Assembly (NCBI RefSeq): GCF_003797765.1
Contig: NZ_RKMB01000003.1
Location: 248,001-312,000, forward strand
DNA length: 64,000 nucleotides
Source of the DNA: Ramlibacter sp. WS9
GTDB lineage: Bacteria; Pseudomonadota; Gammaproteobacteria; Burkholderiales; Burkholderiaceae_C
Direction: 5' to 3'
Numbering within the stretch: position 1 is the first letter of the stretch; each line of letters starts with the position of its first letter. The notes under the pieces are model-generated. The model was not told where the DNA came from, made no database searches, and was given only the letters and a program-made list of their open reading frames with translations. Below, one piece after another: positions 1 to 8,025 of the stretch. A program made the translations under genes and the position numbers.

Positions 1-794
1 TGCTTGATCAGGTCCATGGTGCAGATGCCGTCGCCGCCGAAGAACTTCTGCTTCGTCAGGCCCAGTTGTTCCATCTGACGCAGCATCGGGCCGGCTTGCG
101 GGTCCATGCCGCCGTAGAAGATGGCGTCGGGGTTCTTGGCCTTGATGGCCGTCAGGATGGCCATGAAGTCGACGGCCTTGTCGGTCGTGAACTGCTCGTC
201 CACCACGGTCATGCCCTTGGTCTTGGCGGTGTTCTTGAACACGTCGGCGACGCCTTGGCCGTAGGCCGTGCGGTCGTCGATGATGGCCACGGTCTTGAGC
301 TTCAGGCCGTCGGCGGCGTAGAAGGCCAGGCCGGCGCCCAGGGCATTGTCATTGGCCAGCAGGCGGAAGGTGGTCTTGTAGCCCGGCTTCGTCAGGTTGG
401 GGTTGGTGGCCGAAGGCGTGATGTGGGGGATGCCGCAGTCGTTGTAGACCTTGGACGCGGGGATCGTCGTGCCCGAGTTCAGGTGACCTGCCACGCCGGC
501 GACCTTGGCGTCGCACAGTTTCTGTGCAGCGGCCGTGCCCTGCTTCGGATCGGCGGCGTCGTCTTCAGCGACCAGCTCGAACTTGATCTTCTTGCCGTTG
601 ATGACGATGTTCTGGGCATTGAGGTCTTCGATGGCCATGCGCGCACCGTTCTCGTTGTCCTTGCCGTAGGAGGCCTGGGGACCCGAGATGGGAGCGACGT
701 GGCCGATCTTGACCGTCTGAACGTCTTGCGCGCTGGCCACGCCTGCAATAGCGGCGAGAGCAGCGACAACCGTCAGTTTGAACTTCATTTGCAT
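1..794 (-). CDS. Branched-chain amino-acid ABC transporter substrate-binding protein (3' end off window)
   Basis: This is a periplasmic binding protein of the LivJ/LivK type (Peripla_BP_6 fold), which captures branched-chain amino acids or related amides for an ABC importer. A classic N-terminal signal peptide ends at about residue 24 (VASAQD). It is followed by the family hallmarks VKIGHVAPISGPQ, YGKDNENGARMAIEDLN and, later, a TPSATNP loop and a GVADVFKNTAK segment. About 264 codons are visible; the last 100 or so lie beyond the left edge. Start: ATG at 794 has an AGGAGGT-like ribosome site (GGAGGT, complement of 801-806) six bases upstream; a second in-frame ATG at 788 is too far from it. 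No transporter partners are in view, so the ligand cannot be narrowed further. Confidence 0.9.
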   Translation of the reverse strand, partial: MQMKFKLTVVAALAAIAGVASAQDVQTVKIGHVAPISGPQASYGKDNENGARMAIEDLNAQNIVINGKKIKFELVAEDDAADPKQGTAAAQKLCDAKVAGVAGHLNSGTTIPASKVYNDCGIPHITPSATNPNLTKPGYKTTFRLLANDNALGAGLAFYAADGLKLKTVAIIDDRTAYGQGVADVFKNTAKTKGMTVVDEQFTTDKAVDFMAILTAIKAKNPDAIFYGGMDPQAGPMLRQMEQLGLTKQKFFGGDGICTMDLIK

Positions 795-938
795 AAATTG
801 ACCTCCAGAGTAGGAAAAAGGTTGAGATATCTTTTAAGGCTCAACGGCGGCGAACATATCGCAATTTCCAGACCCGAACCATAGGGAAAGGTCTAGGTCG
901 GCGCCGATAAGGGGGATTACCCCGAGTACAGCCGCGCT

Positions 939-962
939 AATGCATGACCTGCCGCATGCATT
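939..962. repeat. Perfect 8-bp inverted repeat at the 3' end of the pepA-holC operon
   Basis: AATGCATG (939-946) and CATGCATT (955-962) are perfect inverted copies around an 8-base loop. The right arm ends on the first base of the stop codon of the last operon gene. It can form a hairpin in the pepA-holC-hypothetical transcript, but no T-run follows, so it is not a textbook terminator. It could act as an mRNA 3'-end stabiliser or a protein site. The flanking intergenic stretch (795-961) holds no gene. Confidence 0.4.
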
Positions 963-1258
963 CATCGGGGGCGTTTGGGGCCGAGCTCATCGGCAAATGC
1001 CTGGGATACCGTCTCGCGCACGACCGACTCGATCTCCTCGCGCAGCAACGGCGCGATGGTCCGCGTCTGTTCGAGCACCGTCTCCGCGATGGCCTCGCGC
1101 AACTTGCGCTCCAGCGCCAAGTCGACACGCTGCATGACACGCATGATCAGCTGGTCTTGCGAGAGCTCGGTCTCGCCGACGCGGCGCGTCTCGACCGACG
1201 ACTTCACCACTTCGGTGAGCGTCGGCACGAAGCGCGGTGGCGTGCGCCCGGGCGTCAT
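962..1258 (-). CDS. Conserved small hypothetical protein downstream of holC
   Basis: This encodes 98 residues whose function I do not recognise. The sequence is charged and helix-rich from about residue 12 on (VVKSSVETRRVGETELS, then MRVMQRVDLALERKLREAI, then a run of Glu/Arg heptads), so a coiled coil or helical hairpin is likely. There is no signal peptide, membrane segment or cysteine. Its ATG overlaps the holC stop (ATGA), so it is almost certainly translated from the pepA-holC transcript. The tight coupling to a DNA polymerase III clamp-loader subunit is suggestive only. It is the last gene of the operon, with a hairpin at its stop codon. Confidence 0.7.
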   Translation of the reverse strand: MTPGRTPPRFVPTLTEVVKSSVETRRVGETELSQDQLIMRVMQRVDLALERKLREAIAETVLEQTRTIAPLLREEIESVVRETVSQAFADELGPKRPR

Positions 1259-1692
1259 GACGCCTCCCGCGCAGCCAGGTCATGGCGCGTGATCGCGTAG
1301 CCGCGGTCGGCATAATGCTTCCAGCGCCTGCGGCCCTGCTGCCGCTCTTCTTCGTCCACCGTCACGACCTCGATCAGGCGCTCGAAGCGCTCGAAACCTT
1401 CGGGCACCGACGAGCCCAGGTTCACCAGCACCTGTTGATGCGGCGCGGACCGGGCGGATTCCGACAGCACCACCGGCGACGCGGCCAGCACGGCGGGCGG
1501 GCTGCCGCTGCCCAGACAGTGCGGCACGAATTCAAGCGGCGAAAACGTCCACAACGCGGTGTCCAGCTCGCGCAGGAGCGCGCTGTCCCCGGTCACGACC
1601 ACCTTGGCGCCGGTACCGACCGCCTTGCGCAGCAGCCGGCACGCATACCCCGTCTTGTCGGGCGCGTTGAAGTGGAACGTGACCTCGGTCAT
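1255..1692 (-). CDS. holC: DNA polymerase III subunit chi
   Basis: This 145-residue protein matches HolC in length and in its start, MTEVTFHFNAPDK. It continues with ACRLLRKAV, the VVVTGDSALLRELDTALWTF segment and the conserved FVPHCLG stretch. Chi links the clamp loader to single-stranded DNA-binding protein during replication. The gene begins inside the pepA stop codon (ATGA at 1689-1692) and ends by overlapping the next start. This is the usual proteobacterial pepA-holC order, so translational coupling is likely. It ends with a basic tail (RRRWKHYADRGYAITRHDL). I see no irregularity. Confidence 0.93.
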   Translation of the reverse strand: MTEVTFHFNAPDKTGYACRLLRKAVGTGAKVVVTGDSALLRELDTALWTFSPLEFVPHCLGSGSPPAVLAASPVVLSESARSAPHQQVLVNLGSSVPEGFERFERLIEVVTVDEEERQQGRRRWKHYADRGYAITRHDLAAREAS

Positions 1693-3179
1693 GCCGCCTT
1701 TTTGCGTTTGGCGCCGGCCTTGGCGGCCTTCGGCGGGGCGGTGCCCTGCTGGTCGATCAGGAACTGCACGAGCATGCCGACCGGGCGGCCCGTGGAGCCT
1801 TTCGCGCCGCCGCTTTTCCACGCGGTTCCGGCGATGTCGACGTGAGCCCACGGGTAAGCGCCTGCGAAGCGCTGGAGGAACTTGGCCGCGTTCACGGCGC
1901 CGCCTGCGCGGCCCGCCACGTTGGCAACGTCCGCGAAGTTGCTCTTCAGGCCATCGGCATATTCGTCGTCCAGCGGCATGCGCCAGCACGGGTCCAGGGC
2001 CGTGTCGCCGGCGTCGAGCAGGGCCTGCGCCAATGCGTCGTCGCTGGAGAACAGGCCGCTGCGCACACCGCCCAACGCAACGACGCAAGCGCCCGTCAGC
2101 GTGGCGATATCCACCACCGCGCGCGGCTTGAAACGCTCGGCGTAGGTGAGCGCGTCGCACAGGATCAGGCGGCCCTCGGCGTCGGTGTTGAGGATCTCGA
2201 TGGTCTGGCCCGACAGGCTCTTGACGATATCGCCCGGCTTGACCGATCGGCCATCGGGCATGTTCTCGCAGCTGGGGATGAGGCCGATCAGGTTGATCGC
2301 CGGCTTCAATTCGGCGATGGCGCGGAAGGTGCCCAGCACGCTGGCCGCGCCACCCATGTCGAACTTCATCTCGTCCATGTCCTGCGAAGGTTTGATCGAG
2401 ATGCCGCCGCTGTCGAAGGTGATGCCCTTGCCGACCAGCACCACCGGCGCCTCGGAAGCAGCAGCGCCGTTGTAGCGCAGCACGATAAAGCGCAGCGGCT
2501 CGTCGGAGCCCTGGGCCACCGACATGAAGGAGCCCATGCCGATCTTGGCGACTTCCTTGGGGCCCAGCACCTCGACCTTCAGGCCGTGGGCCTTGGCCAG
2601 CTTCTTGGCTTCCTCGCCCAGGCGCGTCGGCGTGGCGTGATTGGGAGGCAGGTTACCCAGCTCGCGCGCGAATTCGATGCCGTTGGCCGCAGCTTTTGCG
2701 GCGGTGAAGGCGGCACGGTGGCGCGTCGCGTCGGCCACGGCGATCGTCACGCGCTCGAGCTCGCGCCCTTCGGGCTTAGACTTGGTCGCGACGTAAACGT
2801 AGGTCGACTCCGCGGTCGCCGAGACGGCGGCGCGCACCGCGTCCTCCTGTGCGTCAGCGGGCAGGCAGATGACCAGCCGCTTGACACCGGAGGTGCGCAA
2901 CGCTCCCACCGCCGCCTGGACAGCGGCCTGAACCCGCTTGCCCGAACCGTCGCCACAACCCGCCAGCACGACGCGTGCCGCGGCAATGCCGGCCGCGCGA
3001 TAGGCCTGCAGCAGCCGTCCGGGCTTGGTTTCGAGGTGGCGCGCCTTCAAGGCTTCGCCGGCGAGCGCCGAGAGTGCGTCCTTGCCGGGCTTGAAGCCCT
3101 CGCCCACCAACAGCACGATCGCATCGCATTTTTCGCTCGCTGCGGCGGCGACGTTCAGGGTCTTGAGTTCGAAGTCCAT
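1689..3179 (-). CDS. pepA: Leucyl aminopeptidase (M17 family)
   Basis: PepA is a hexameric cytosolic aminopeptidase with two metal ions per active site; in enterobacteria it also serves as a DNA-binding accessory factor. The 496-residue length is standard. The catalytic C-terminal domain carries the metal ligands in order: K251 and D256 in VGKGITFDSGG, D274 in MKFDMGGA, and the M17 signature NTDAEGRL at 331-338, where the Asp and Glu bind metal and the Arg is catalytic. The N-terminal macro-like domain covers roughly residues 1-165. It leads the pepA-holC operon and diverges from lptF with only 39 bp between the two starts, so their promoters must overlap. Confidence 0.97.
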   Translation of the reverse strand: MDFELKTLNVAAAASEKCDAIVLLVGEGFKPGKDALSALAGEALKARHLETKPGRLLQAYRAAGIAAARVVLAGCGDGSGKRVQAAVQAAVGALRTSGVKRLVICLPADAQEDAVRAAVSATAESTYVYVATKSKPEGRELERVTIAVADATRHRAAFTAAKAAANGIEFARELGNLPPNHATPTRLGEEAKKLAKAHGLKVEVLGPKEVAKIGMGSFMSVAQGSDEPLRFIVLRYNGAAASEAPVVLVGKGITFDSGGISIKPSQDMDEMKFDMGGAASVLGTFRAIAELKPAINLIGLIPSCENMPDGRSVKPGDIVKSLSGQTIEILNTDAEGRLILCDALTYAERFKPRAVVDIATLTGACVVALGGVRSGLFSSDDALAQALLDAGDTALDPCWRMPLDDEYADGLKSNFADVANVAGRAGGAVNAAKFLQRFAGAYPWAHVDIAGTAWKSGGAKGSTGRPVGMLVQFLIDQQGTAPPKAAKAGAKRKKAA

Positions 3180-3218
3180 AATTCGCTGTTTTTCTTTCGC
3201 ATATTGCCGATCGCGCTG

Positions 3219-4316
3219 ATGTTATTCCATTCGTCCCTCCGCAAGGAACTCGCTCGCAGTTTCGGCGCGACCCTGGTGGTGCTGGTGACGATCGTCATGA
3301 CCATGACGTTGATCCGCACGTTGGGCCAGGCCACGCGCGGCTCGGTCAATCCCCAGGAAATCATGATGGTGATGGGCTACACCGTGCTGGGTTACCTGCC
3401 CACCATCCTCACGTTGTCCCTGTTCATCGCCATCGTCGGCACCCTGTCGCGCATGTACCGCGACAGCGAGATGGTCATCTGGTTCGCCGCCGGCCGGGGC
3501 CTGTCCGGCTTCCTGGGCCCGCTGTTCCGGTTCGCATGGCCCGTGCTGCTGGTGGTCGCCCTTCTCGCGCTGGTCGTTTGGCCCTGGGCCAACCAGCAGA
3601 CGCAGGAGTTGAAGGACCGTTACGGCAAGCGCGGGGACCTGGAGCGCGTTGCGCCGGGCCAGTTCCAGGAGTCGGCCAGCGGCAACCGCGTGTTCTTCCT
3701 GGACAAGGACACACCCGATAACAAGTCGGGCAAGAACATCTTCATTTCGACCAACGAGCATGGCAAGGAAACGGTGACTTCGGCACGCAGCGGACGTGTC
3801 GACAGCATCGGCGACGGCCAGTTCCTCGTGCTCTCGAACGGGCAGCGCCTGGAAACGACCGCTTCGAAAGATCAACTGAAGATCAGCGAATTCGAGGAGT
3901 ACGCGGCGCGCGTCGGCGCCAATGAATTGACCGCCAGCGACAACGCACCGGCCAAGACCCGTTCGACCTTCGCGCTCGTGATGGAACCGACGCGGCAGCA
4001 CCTGGCCGAGCTGGGATGGCGGCTGGGCCTGGCGCTCGCCGCGCTCAATTTCGTCGTCATCGCGATCACGGTGTCGAGCGTCAACCCGCGTGCCGGCCGC
4101 AGCGGCAACCTCGTGTTCGCGCTGTTCGCCTTTGTCGTGTACTACAACCTCCTCAACCTGGGCCAGAGCTGGATCGGCTCGGGCCAGGCGGGCTTCGGCG
4201 GGTTCATCGTCGGCCTGCACGGCGGCGTGATGCTGGCCGGCCTGCTGTGGCTGGCCAAGCAGCACAACAACTGGGCGCTGCGCCAGCTCTGGCGCCGTCA
4301 AGGGCGCGCGCAATGA
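3219..4316 (+). CDS. lptF: LPS export ABC transporter permease LptF
   Basis: One of the two inner-membrane permeases that, with LptB and LptG, pull lipopolysaccharide out of the membrane towards LptC/A/D. The 365 residues show two N-terminal membrane segments plus a third near residue 100, a periplasmic beta-jellyroll region (about 130-260), and three C-terminal membrane segments ending GGVMLAGLLWLAKQ. The N-terminus MLFHSSLRKELARSFGATL is typical. The reading frame stays open far upstream, antisense to pepA, so the start rests on homology. ATG 3219 gives the expected N-terminus, but no strong ribosome site precedes it. lptG follows after 55 bp. Confidence 0.95.
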   Translation: MLFHSSLRKELARSFGATLVVLVTIVMTMTLIRTLGQATRGSVNPQEIMMVMGYTVLGYLPTILTLSLFIAIVGTLSRMYRDSEMVIWFAAGRGLSGFLGPLFRFAWPVLLVVALLALVVWPWANQQTQELKDRYGKRGDLERVAPGQFQESASGNRVFFLDKDTPDNKSGKNIFISTNEHGKETVTSARSGRVDSIGDGQFLVLSNGQRLETTASKDQLKISEFEEYAARVGANELTASDNAPAKTRSTFALVMEPTRQHLAELGWRLGLALAALNFVVIAITVSSVNPRAGRSGNLVFALFAFVVYYNLLNLGQSWIGSGQAGFGGFIVGLHGGVMLAGLLWLAKQHNNWALRQLWRRQGRAQ

Positions 4317-4371
4317 GCCGCCGGGCCGCTCCCAAGGCAAATACCGCAGCGCTTGGCGCGGAGGTTTCCGA

Positions 4372-5475
4372 ATGAGGACGATCCGCCGCCTGATCTACCG
4401 TGAAGTGCTGGGCGCGGTGGTGTTCGTCGCCATCGGCTTTCTCGCGCTGTTCTTCTTCTTCGACTTCGTCGACGACCTGCCGAACGTCGGCAAGGCCGGC
4501 GGCGCCTACCGCCTTACCCAGGCCCTCGCCTACGTGACGCTGCTGATTCCCAGCCACCTGTACGAGCTTCTGCCGATCGCGGTGCTGATCGGCACCATTT
4601 TCGTGATGGCGCGGCTCGCGCAAAGCTCGGAATACACGATCCTGCGCACCAGCGGCCTGGGGCCGTGGCGCGCGATGCGCACGCTCTTGACGCTGGGCAT
4701 GATGTTCACCGTACTCACGTTCGCGGCGGGCGACTATCTTGCACCCGTGGCCGGGCGCACGGCGCAGCTGCTCAAGGCGCGGCTGGAAGGCCGCGTCAGC
4801 ATCGGCCAGACCGGCGCGTGGCTGAAGGAGCGCCAGCCCTATCACACGTACAACGTGAATGTCAGCGCGCTCACGCCCGAAGGCGACATGCAGGGTGTGC
4901 GCATCTTCGAATCCGACGCGCGAGGCTTCCTGGTTTCGGTCACCCAGGCTCCAAAAGGCCGCTTTGCGGACGACGGCGCCTGGCTGCTGGAGAACGCCGA
5001 GCGCAGCGAATTCACGACCAAGGCCGGAGATGTAGCCAAGGTCGACCGTATCAAGGTGCCGTCACTGCGCTGGCCCACTGAAATCACGCCGGAAATGGTG
5101 TCCGTGGCGCTGCTCAAGCCCGACCGCATGAGCACCATCGACTTGTTCCAGTACATCCGCCACCTGGAAGCCAACGGCCAGACCTCGCAGCGCTACGAGA
5201 TCGAGTTCTGGCGCAAGGTCTTCTATCCCCTGAGCTGCATGGTGATGGTGGTGCTGGCCCTGCCCTTCGCCTACTTGCACTTCCGCTCCGGCGGCATCAC
5301 GAGCTACGTGTTCGTGGGCGTGCTGATCGGCATCAGTTTCTTCCTGCTCAACAACGTATTCGGCTACATCGGCAACCTCCAGAACTGGCGGCCCTGGTTG
5401 ACCGCGGCCGCGCCCGGGCTGATCTACAGCATGTTCTCGCTGGGGGCCTTCGGGTGGCTGGTGTTGCGAAGATGA
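4372..5475 (+). CDS. lptG: LPS export ABC transporter permease LptG
   Basis: This is the partner permease of LptF in the LptB2FG extractor. At 367 residues it shows the same six-helix topology with a periplasmic domain. The N-terminus MRTIRRLIYREVL leads into a hydrophobic segment with the FFDFVDDL turn typical of LptG. Conserved stretches include SSEYTILRTSGLG in the cytoplasmic coupling loop and, near the C-terminus, PFAYLHFRSGGIT. A clear GGAGG ribosome site (4360-4364) supports ATG 4372. The stop overlaps the next gene by four bases, extending the operon to the chelatase-like gene. Confidence 0.95.
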   Translation: MRTIRRLIYREVLGAVVFVAIGFLALFFFFDFVDDLPNVGKAGGAYRLTQALAYVTLLIPSHLYELLPIAVLIGTIFVMARLAQSSEYTILRTSGLGPWRAMRTLLTLGMMFTVLTFAAGDYLAPVAGRTAQLLKARLEGRVSIGQTGAWLKERQPYHTYNVNVSALTPEGDMQGVRIFESDARGFLVSVTQAPKGRFADDGAWLLENAERSEFTTKAGDVAKVDRIKVPSLRWPTEITPEMVSVALLKPDRMSTIDLFQYIRHLEANGQTSQRYEIEFWRKVFYPLSCMVMVVLALPFAYLHFRSGGITSYVFVGVLIGISFFLLNNVFGYIGNLQNWRPWLTAAAPGLIYSMFSLGAFGWLVLRR

Positions 5476-5840
5476 CGATCTCTGACAAAGCCATCGTCCT
5501 GTTCGGCCATGGTTCGCGGGACCCGCTGTGGCGCGAGCCGATCGAAGCCGTGGCGGCGCGGGTCACGCAGTTGCAACCCGGCGTGCCTGTGCGCTGTGCC
5601 TATCTCGAGCTTGAGCAGCCCGACCTCGCGACGGCCGCTGCGCAGTTGGTTGCCGAAGGCGCGACGCGGATCACCATCGTGCCGATGTTCCTGGGTACGG
5701 GCCGGCATGCGCGCGAAGACCTGCCCGTGCTGGTCGAGGCGCTGCGGCAGGCACACCCGGGAGTGTCCTTTTCCTTGAAGCCGGCGGTCGGCGAAGATTC
5801 GCGCGTCATTGACGTGCTCGCAGGCGTGGCTCTCGAATAA
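5472..5840 (+). CDS. CbiX/SirB-type sirohydrochlorin chelatase-like protein
   Basis: This is a single-domain, 122-residue chelatase-fold protein (CbiX short form). The family inserts Co2+ or Fe2+ into sirohydrochlorin for cobalamin or siroheme. It starts IVLFGHGSRDPLW, where the His of GHGSRD is the expected metal/catalytic residue. It continues with an AYLELEQPDL segment and ITIVPMFLGTGRHAREDLP, which carries the second His. The half-length form suggests it dimerises like archaeal CbiXS. The ATG sits in the lptG stop (ATGA). No other tetrapyrrole genes are nearby, so whether Co or Fe is used is unknown; the neighbouring cysB would fit a siroheme/sulfite-reduction role. Confidence 0.85.
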   Translation: MTISDKAIVLFGHGSRDPLWREPIEAVAARVTQLQPGVPVRCAYLELEQPDLATAAAQLVAEGATRITIVPMFLGTGRHAREDLPVLVEALRQAHPGVSFSLKPAVGEDSRVIDVLAGVALE

Positions 5841-5896
5841 TCGTCGCCGCGCGCAGCGCCTGCGGGGCGAGTGGTTATAAGAAACTCATGCATAAT

Positions 5897-5920
5897 GAAT
5901 TTCTCTCTTAGAAGAAATTC
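5897..5920. promoter_or_regulatory. Inverted repeat directly upstream of cysB
   Basis: GAATTTCT (5897-5904) and AGAAATTC (5913-5920) form a perfect 8-bp inverted repeat with an 8-base loop, three bases before the cysB ATG. CATAAT (5891-5896) just upstream could be a -10 element. The dyad covers the region where a ribosome site would lie. It may therefore be a CysB autoregulatory operator or an mRNA hairpin limiting translation. Which one it is cannot be told from sequence alone. Confidence 0.45.
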
Positions 5921-5923
5921 GGT

Positions 5924-6868
5924 ATGAATCTTCACCAATTCAGATTCGTCCAGGAGGCCGTGCGCCGCAACCTGAACTTGACCGAGGCGGCCAAGGCATT
6001 GCACACCTCCCAGCCCGGCGTTTCGAAGGCCATTATCGAGTTGGAGGAAGAGCTGGGCGTCGAGATCTTCGCGCGCCACGGCAAACGCCTGAAACGCGTG
6101 ACCGAGCCCGGCCAGCACGTGCTCAAGAGCATCGAGCTGATCATGCGGGAGGTCGGCAACCTGAAGCGCATCGGCGAGCAGTTCAGCGCCGAGGACAGCG
6201 GAACCCTCTCCATCGCCACGACCCACACCCAGGCACGCTATGTCCTGCCGGTGCCTGTGGCGAAACTGCGCGAGGCCTACCCCAAGGTGAACGTCAGCCT
6301 GCACCAGGGCTCCCCGGACCAGGTGGCACGCATGGTGATCGACGAGGTCGCCGAGATCGGTATCGCGACCGAGTCCCTGTCGGATTACCAGGAACTGGTC
6401 ACCCTGCCCTGCTACGAATGGCAGCACGTGCTGGTCTTGCCCTTGAACCATCCGCTGGTCAAGAAGGAGCGCATCCACCTGGAGGAGCTCGCGGCCGAGC
6501 CGATCATCACGTATCACCCTTCGTTCACGGGCCGCACCCGCATCGACACCGCCTTCGCCAGCAAGAAGCTGGTGCCGCGCATTGCCCTGGAGGCGATCGA
6601 TTCGGACGTGATCAAGACCTACGTGAGGCTGGGCCTGGGCATCGGGATCGTGGCCGAGATGGCCGTGCGTGACGATGGCAGCAACACAGACTTGGCGGTG
6701 CGTCCGCTGGGCCACCTGTTCGGCCCCAACCTGGCCCGGGTCGCTTTCAAGCGCAGCGCGTACTTGCGCAACTTCGTGTACAAATTCGCCGAGCTGCTGT
6801 CCGACCGCCTGGACCGCAACCTCATCGCCAAAGCCATGACTGGCCATGTAAACGACTATGAGCTCTGA
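5924..6868 (+). CDS. cysB: LysR-type regulator CysB
   Basis: This is the master activator of sulfate assimilation, normally responding to N-acetylserine. It has 314 residues. The N-terminal winged helix-turn-helix has the typical CysB start MNLHQFRFVQEAVRRNLNLT and the recognition helix TSQPGVSKAI. The effector domain contains SIATTHTQARYVLP and the pocket loop ITYHPSFTGRTRID, both highly characteristic of CysB/Cbl rather than other LysR proteins. The cysPTWA transport operon at 22.9-26.8 kb is a likely target. The stop is overlapped by 11 bases by an aminotransferase gene, so the two are probably co-expressed. Confidence 0.95.
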   Translation: MNLHQFRFVQEAVRRNLNLTEAAKALHTSQPGVSKAIIELEEELGVEIFARHGKRLKRVTEPGQHVLKSIELIMREVGNLKRIGEQFSAEDSGTLSIATTHTQARYVLPVPVAKLREAYPKVNVSLHQGSPDQVARMVIDEVAEIGIATESLSDYQELVTLPCYEWQHVLVLPLNHPLVKKERIHLEELAAEPIITYHPSFTGRTRIDTAFASKKLVPRIALEAIDSDVIKTYVRLGLGIGIVAEMAVRDDGSNTDLAVRPLGHLFGPNLARVAFKRSAYLRNFVYKFAELLSDRLDRNLIAKAMTGHVNDYEL

Positions 6869-8021
6869 GCCCCGCACGCCCGTCCTGCAGACCAAGCTGC
6901 CCGCCGTCGGCACGACCATCTTCACTGTCATGTCGACGCTGGCCGCCGAGCGCGGCGCGGTGAATCTCGGCCAGGGCTTTCCGGATTTCGATTGCGACCC
7001 GCGCCTGGTGGAAGCCGTTACCGACGCGATGACCCAGGGCCTGAACCAGTATCCGCCCATGACCGGCGTGCCGGCGCTGCGCGCGGCAGTGGCAGCCAAG
7101 ATCGAGGCGATGTACGGCCACAGCTACGACCCGGCATCGGAAATCACCATCACCGCCGGTGCGACGCAGGCCATCATCACGGCGATCCTTGCGGTCGTCC
7201 GGCCGGGCGACGAGGTGATCGTGCTGGAGCCTTGCTACGACAGCTACGTTCCCAACATCGAATTGGCCGGCGGCACGGTGGTGCGTGTGCCGCTGGTGCC
7301 GGGCACCTTCCGCCCCGATTTCGACAAGATCGCGTCAGCCATCAACTCGAAGACGCGCGCGATCCTCGTCAACAGCCCGCACAACCCGAGCGCGACCGTG
7401 TGGTCGGCGCAGGACATGCTCAAGCTGCAGGACCTGCTGGCGCCGACGGACGTGCTGCTGATCAGCGACGAGGTCTACGAGCACATGGTGTTCGACGGCC
7501 AGGCGCACCAGAGCGCGGCCCGCTTTCCCGGGCTCGCAGCGCGCGCGTTCATCGTCTCGAGCTTCGGCAAGACTTACCACGTGACGGGCTGGAAGGTCGG
7601 CTACGTGGCTGCACCCGCGTCCCTGACGGCGGAATTCCGCAAGGTGCACCAGTTCAACGTATTCACCGTCAACACGCCGGTTCAGCACGCACTGGCGGCC
7701 TATATGGCCGACCCGACGCCCTATCTCCAATTGCCGGCGTTCTACCAGCGCAAGCGCGACCTGTTCCGTGAAGGACTGTCGCGTACCCGGTTCAAACTTC
7801 TCCCCAGCCAGGGTAGCTATTTCCAGTGCGTGGACATCTCGCAGGTCAGCGACCTGGGTGAGGCGGAATTCTGCAAATGGCTCACCGCGGAAATCGGCGT
7901 CGCCGCCATCCCGCTGTCGGCGTTCTACGGCAACGGCTTCGACCAGCGCGTCGTGCGTTTCTGTTTCGCCAAGAAGGAAGAAACGCTGCACTCGGCACTG
8001 GATCGGCTGGCGAAGCTGTAG
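6858..8021 (+). CDS. PLP-dependent aminotransferase (methionine aminotransferase-like, class I/II)
   Basis: A fold-type I aminotransferase of 387 residues. It shows GQGFPDFD, NQYPPMTGVPALR, the PLP-phosphate segment ITAGATQAI, the NSPHNPSATVW loop, DEVYEHMVFDG with the pyridine-binding Asp, and the Schiff-base lysine in SSFGKTYHVTGWKVGY. This pattern matches the YbdL/methionine aminotransferase group, which uses 2-oxoacids with Met, Phe or Tyr. The ATG lies 11 bases inside cysB, so the gene is translationally coupled to the sulfur regulator; a role in methionine salvage or sulfur metabolism is a reasonable inference. Substrate specificity is not proven by sequence. Confidence 0.9.
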   Translation: MSSEPRTPVLQTKLPAVGTTIFTVMSTLAAERGAVNLGQGFPDFDCDPRLVEAVTDAMTQGLNQYPPMTGVPALRAAVAAKIEAMYGHSYDPASEITITAGATQAIITAILAVVRPGDEVIVLEPCYDSYVPNIELAGGTVVRVPLVPGTFRPDFDKIASAINSKTRAILVNSPHNPSATVWSAQDMLKLQDLLAPTDVLLISDEVYEHMVFDGQAHQSAARFPGLAARAFIVSSFGKTYHVTGWKVGYVAAPASLTAEFRKVHQFNVFTVNTPVQHALAAYMADPTPYLQLPAFYQRKRDLFREGLSRTRFKLLPSQGSYFQCVDISQVSDLGEAEFCKWLTAEIGVAAIPLSAFYGNGFDQRVVRFCFAKKEETLHSALDRLAKL

Positions 8022-8025
8022 CGCA

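Noticed and set aside
1842..3218. Long open frame upstream of and continuous with lptF
   Set aside because: It is antisense to pepA, has His/Gln/Arg-rich composition typical of G+C-rich shadow frames, and lacks any family motif. Only the part from 3219 is real.
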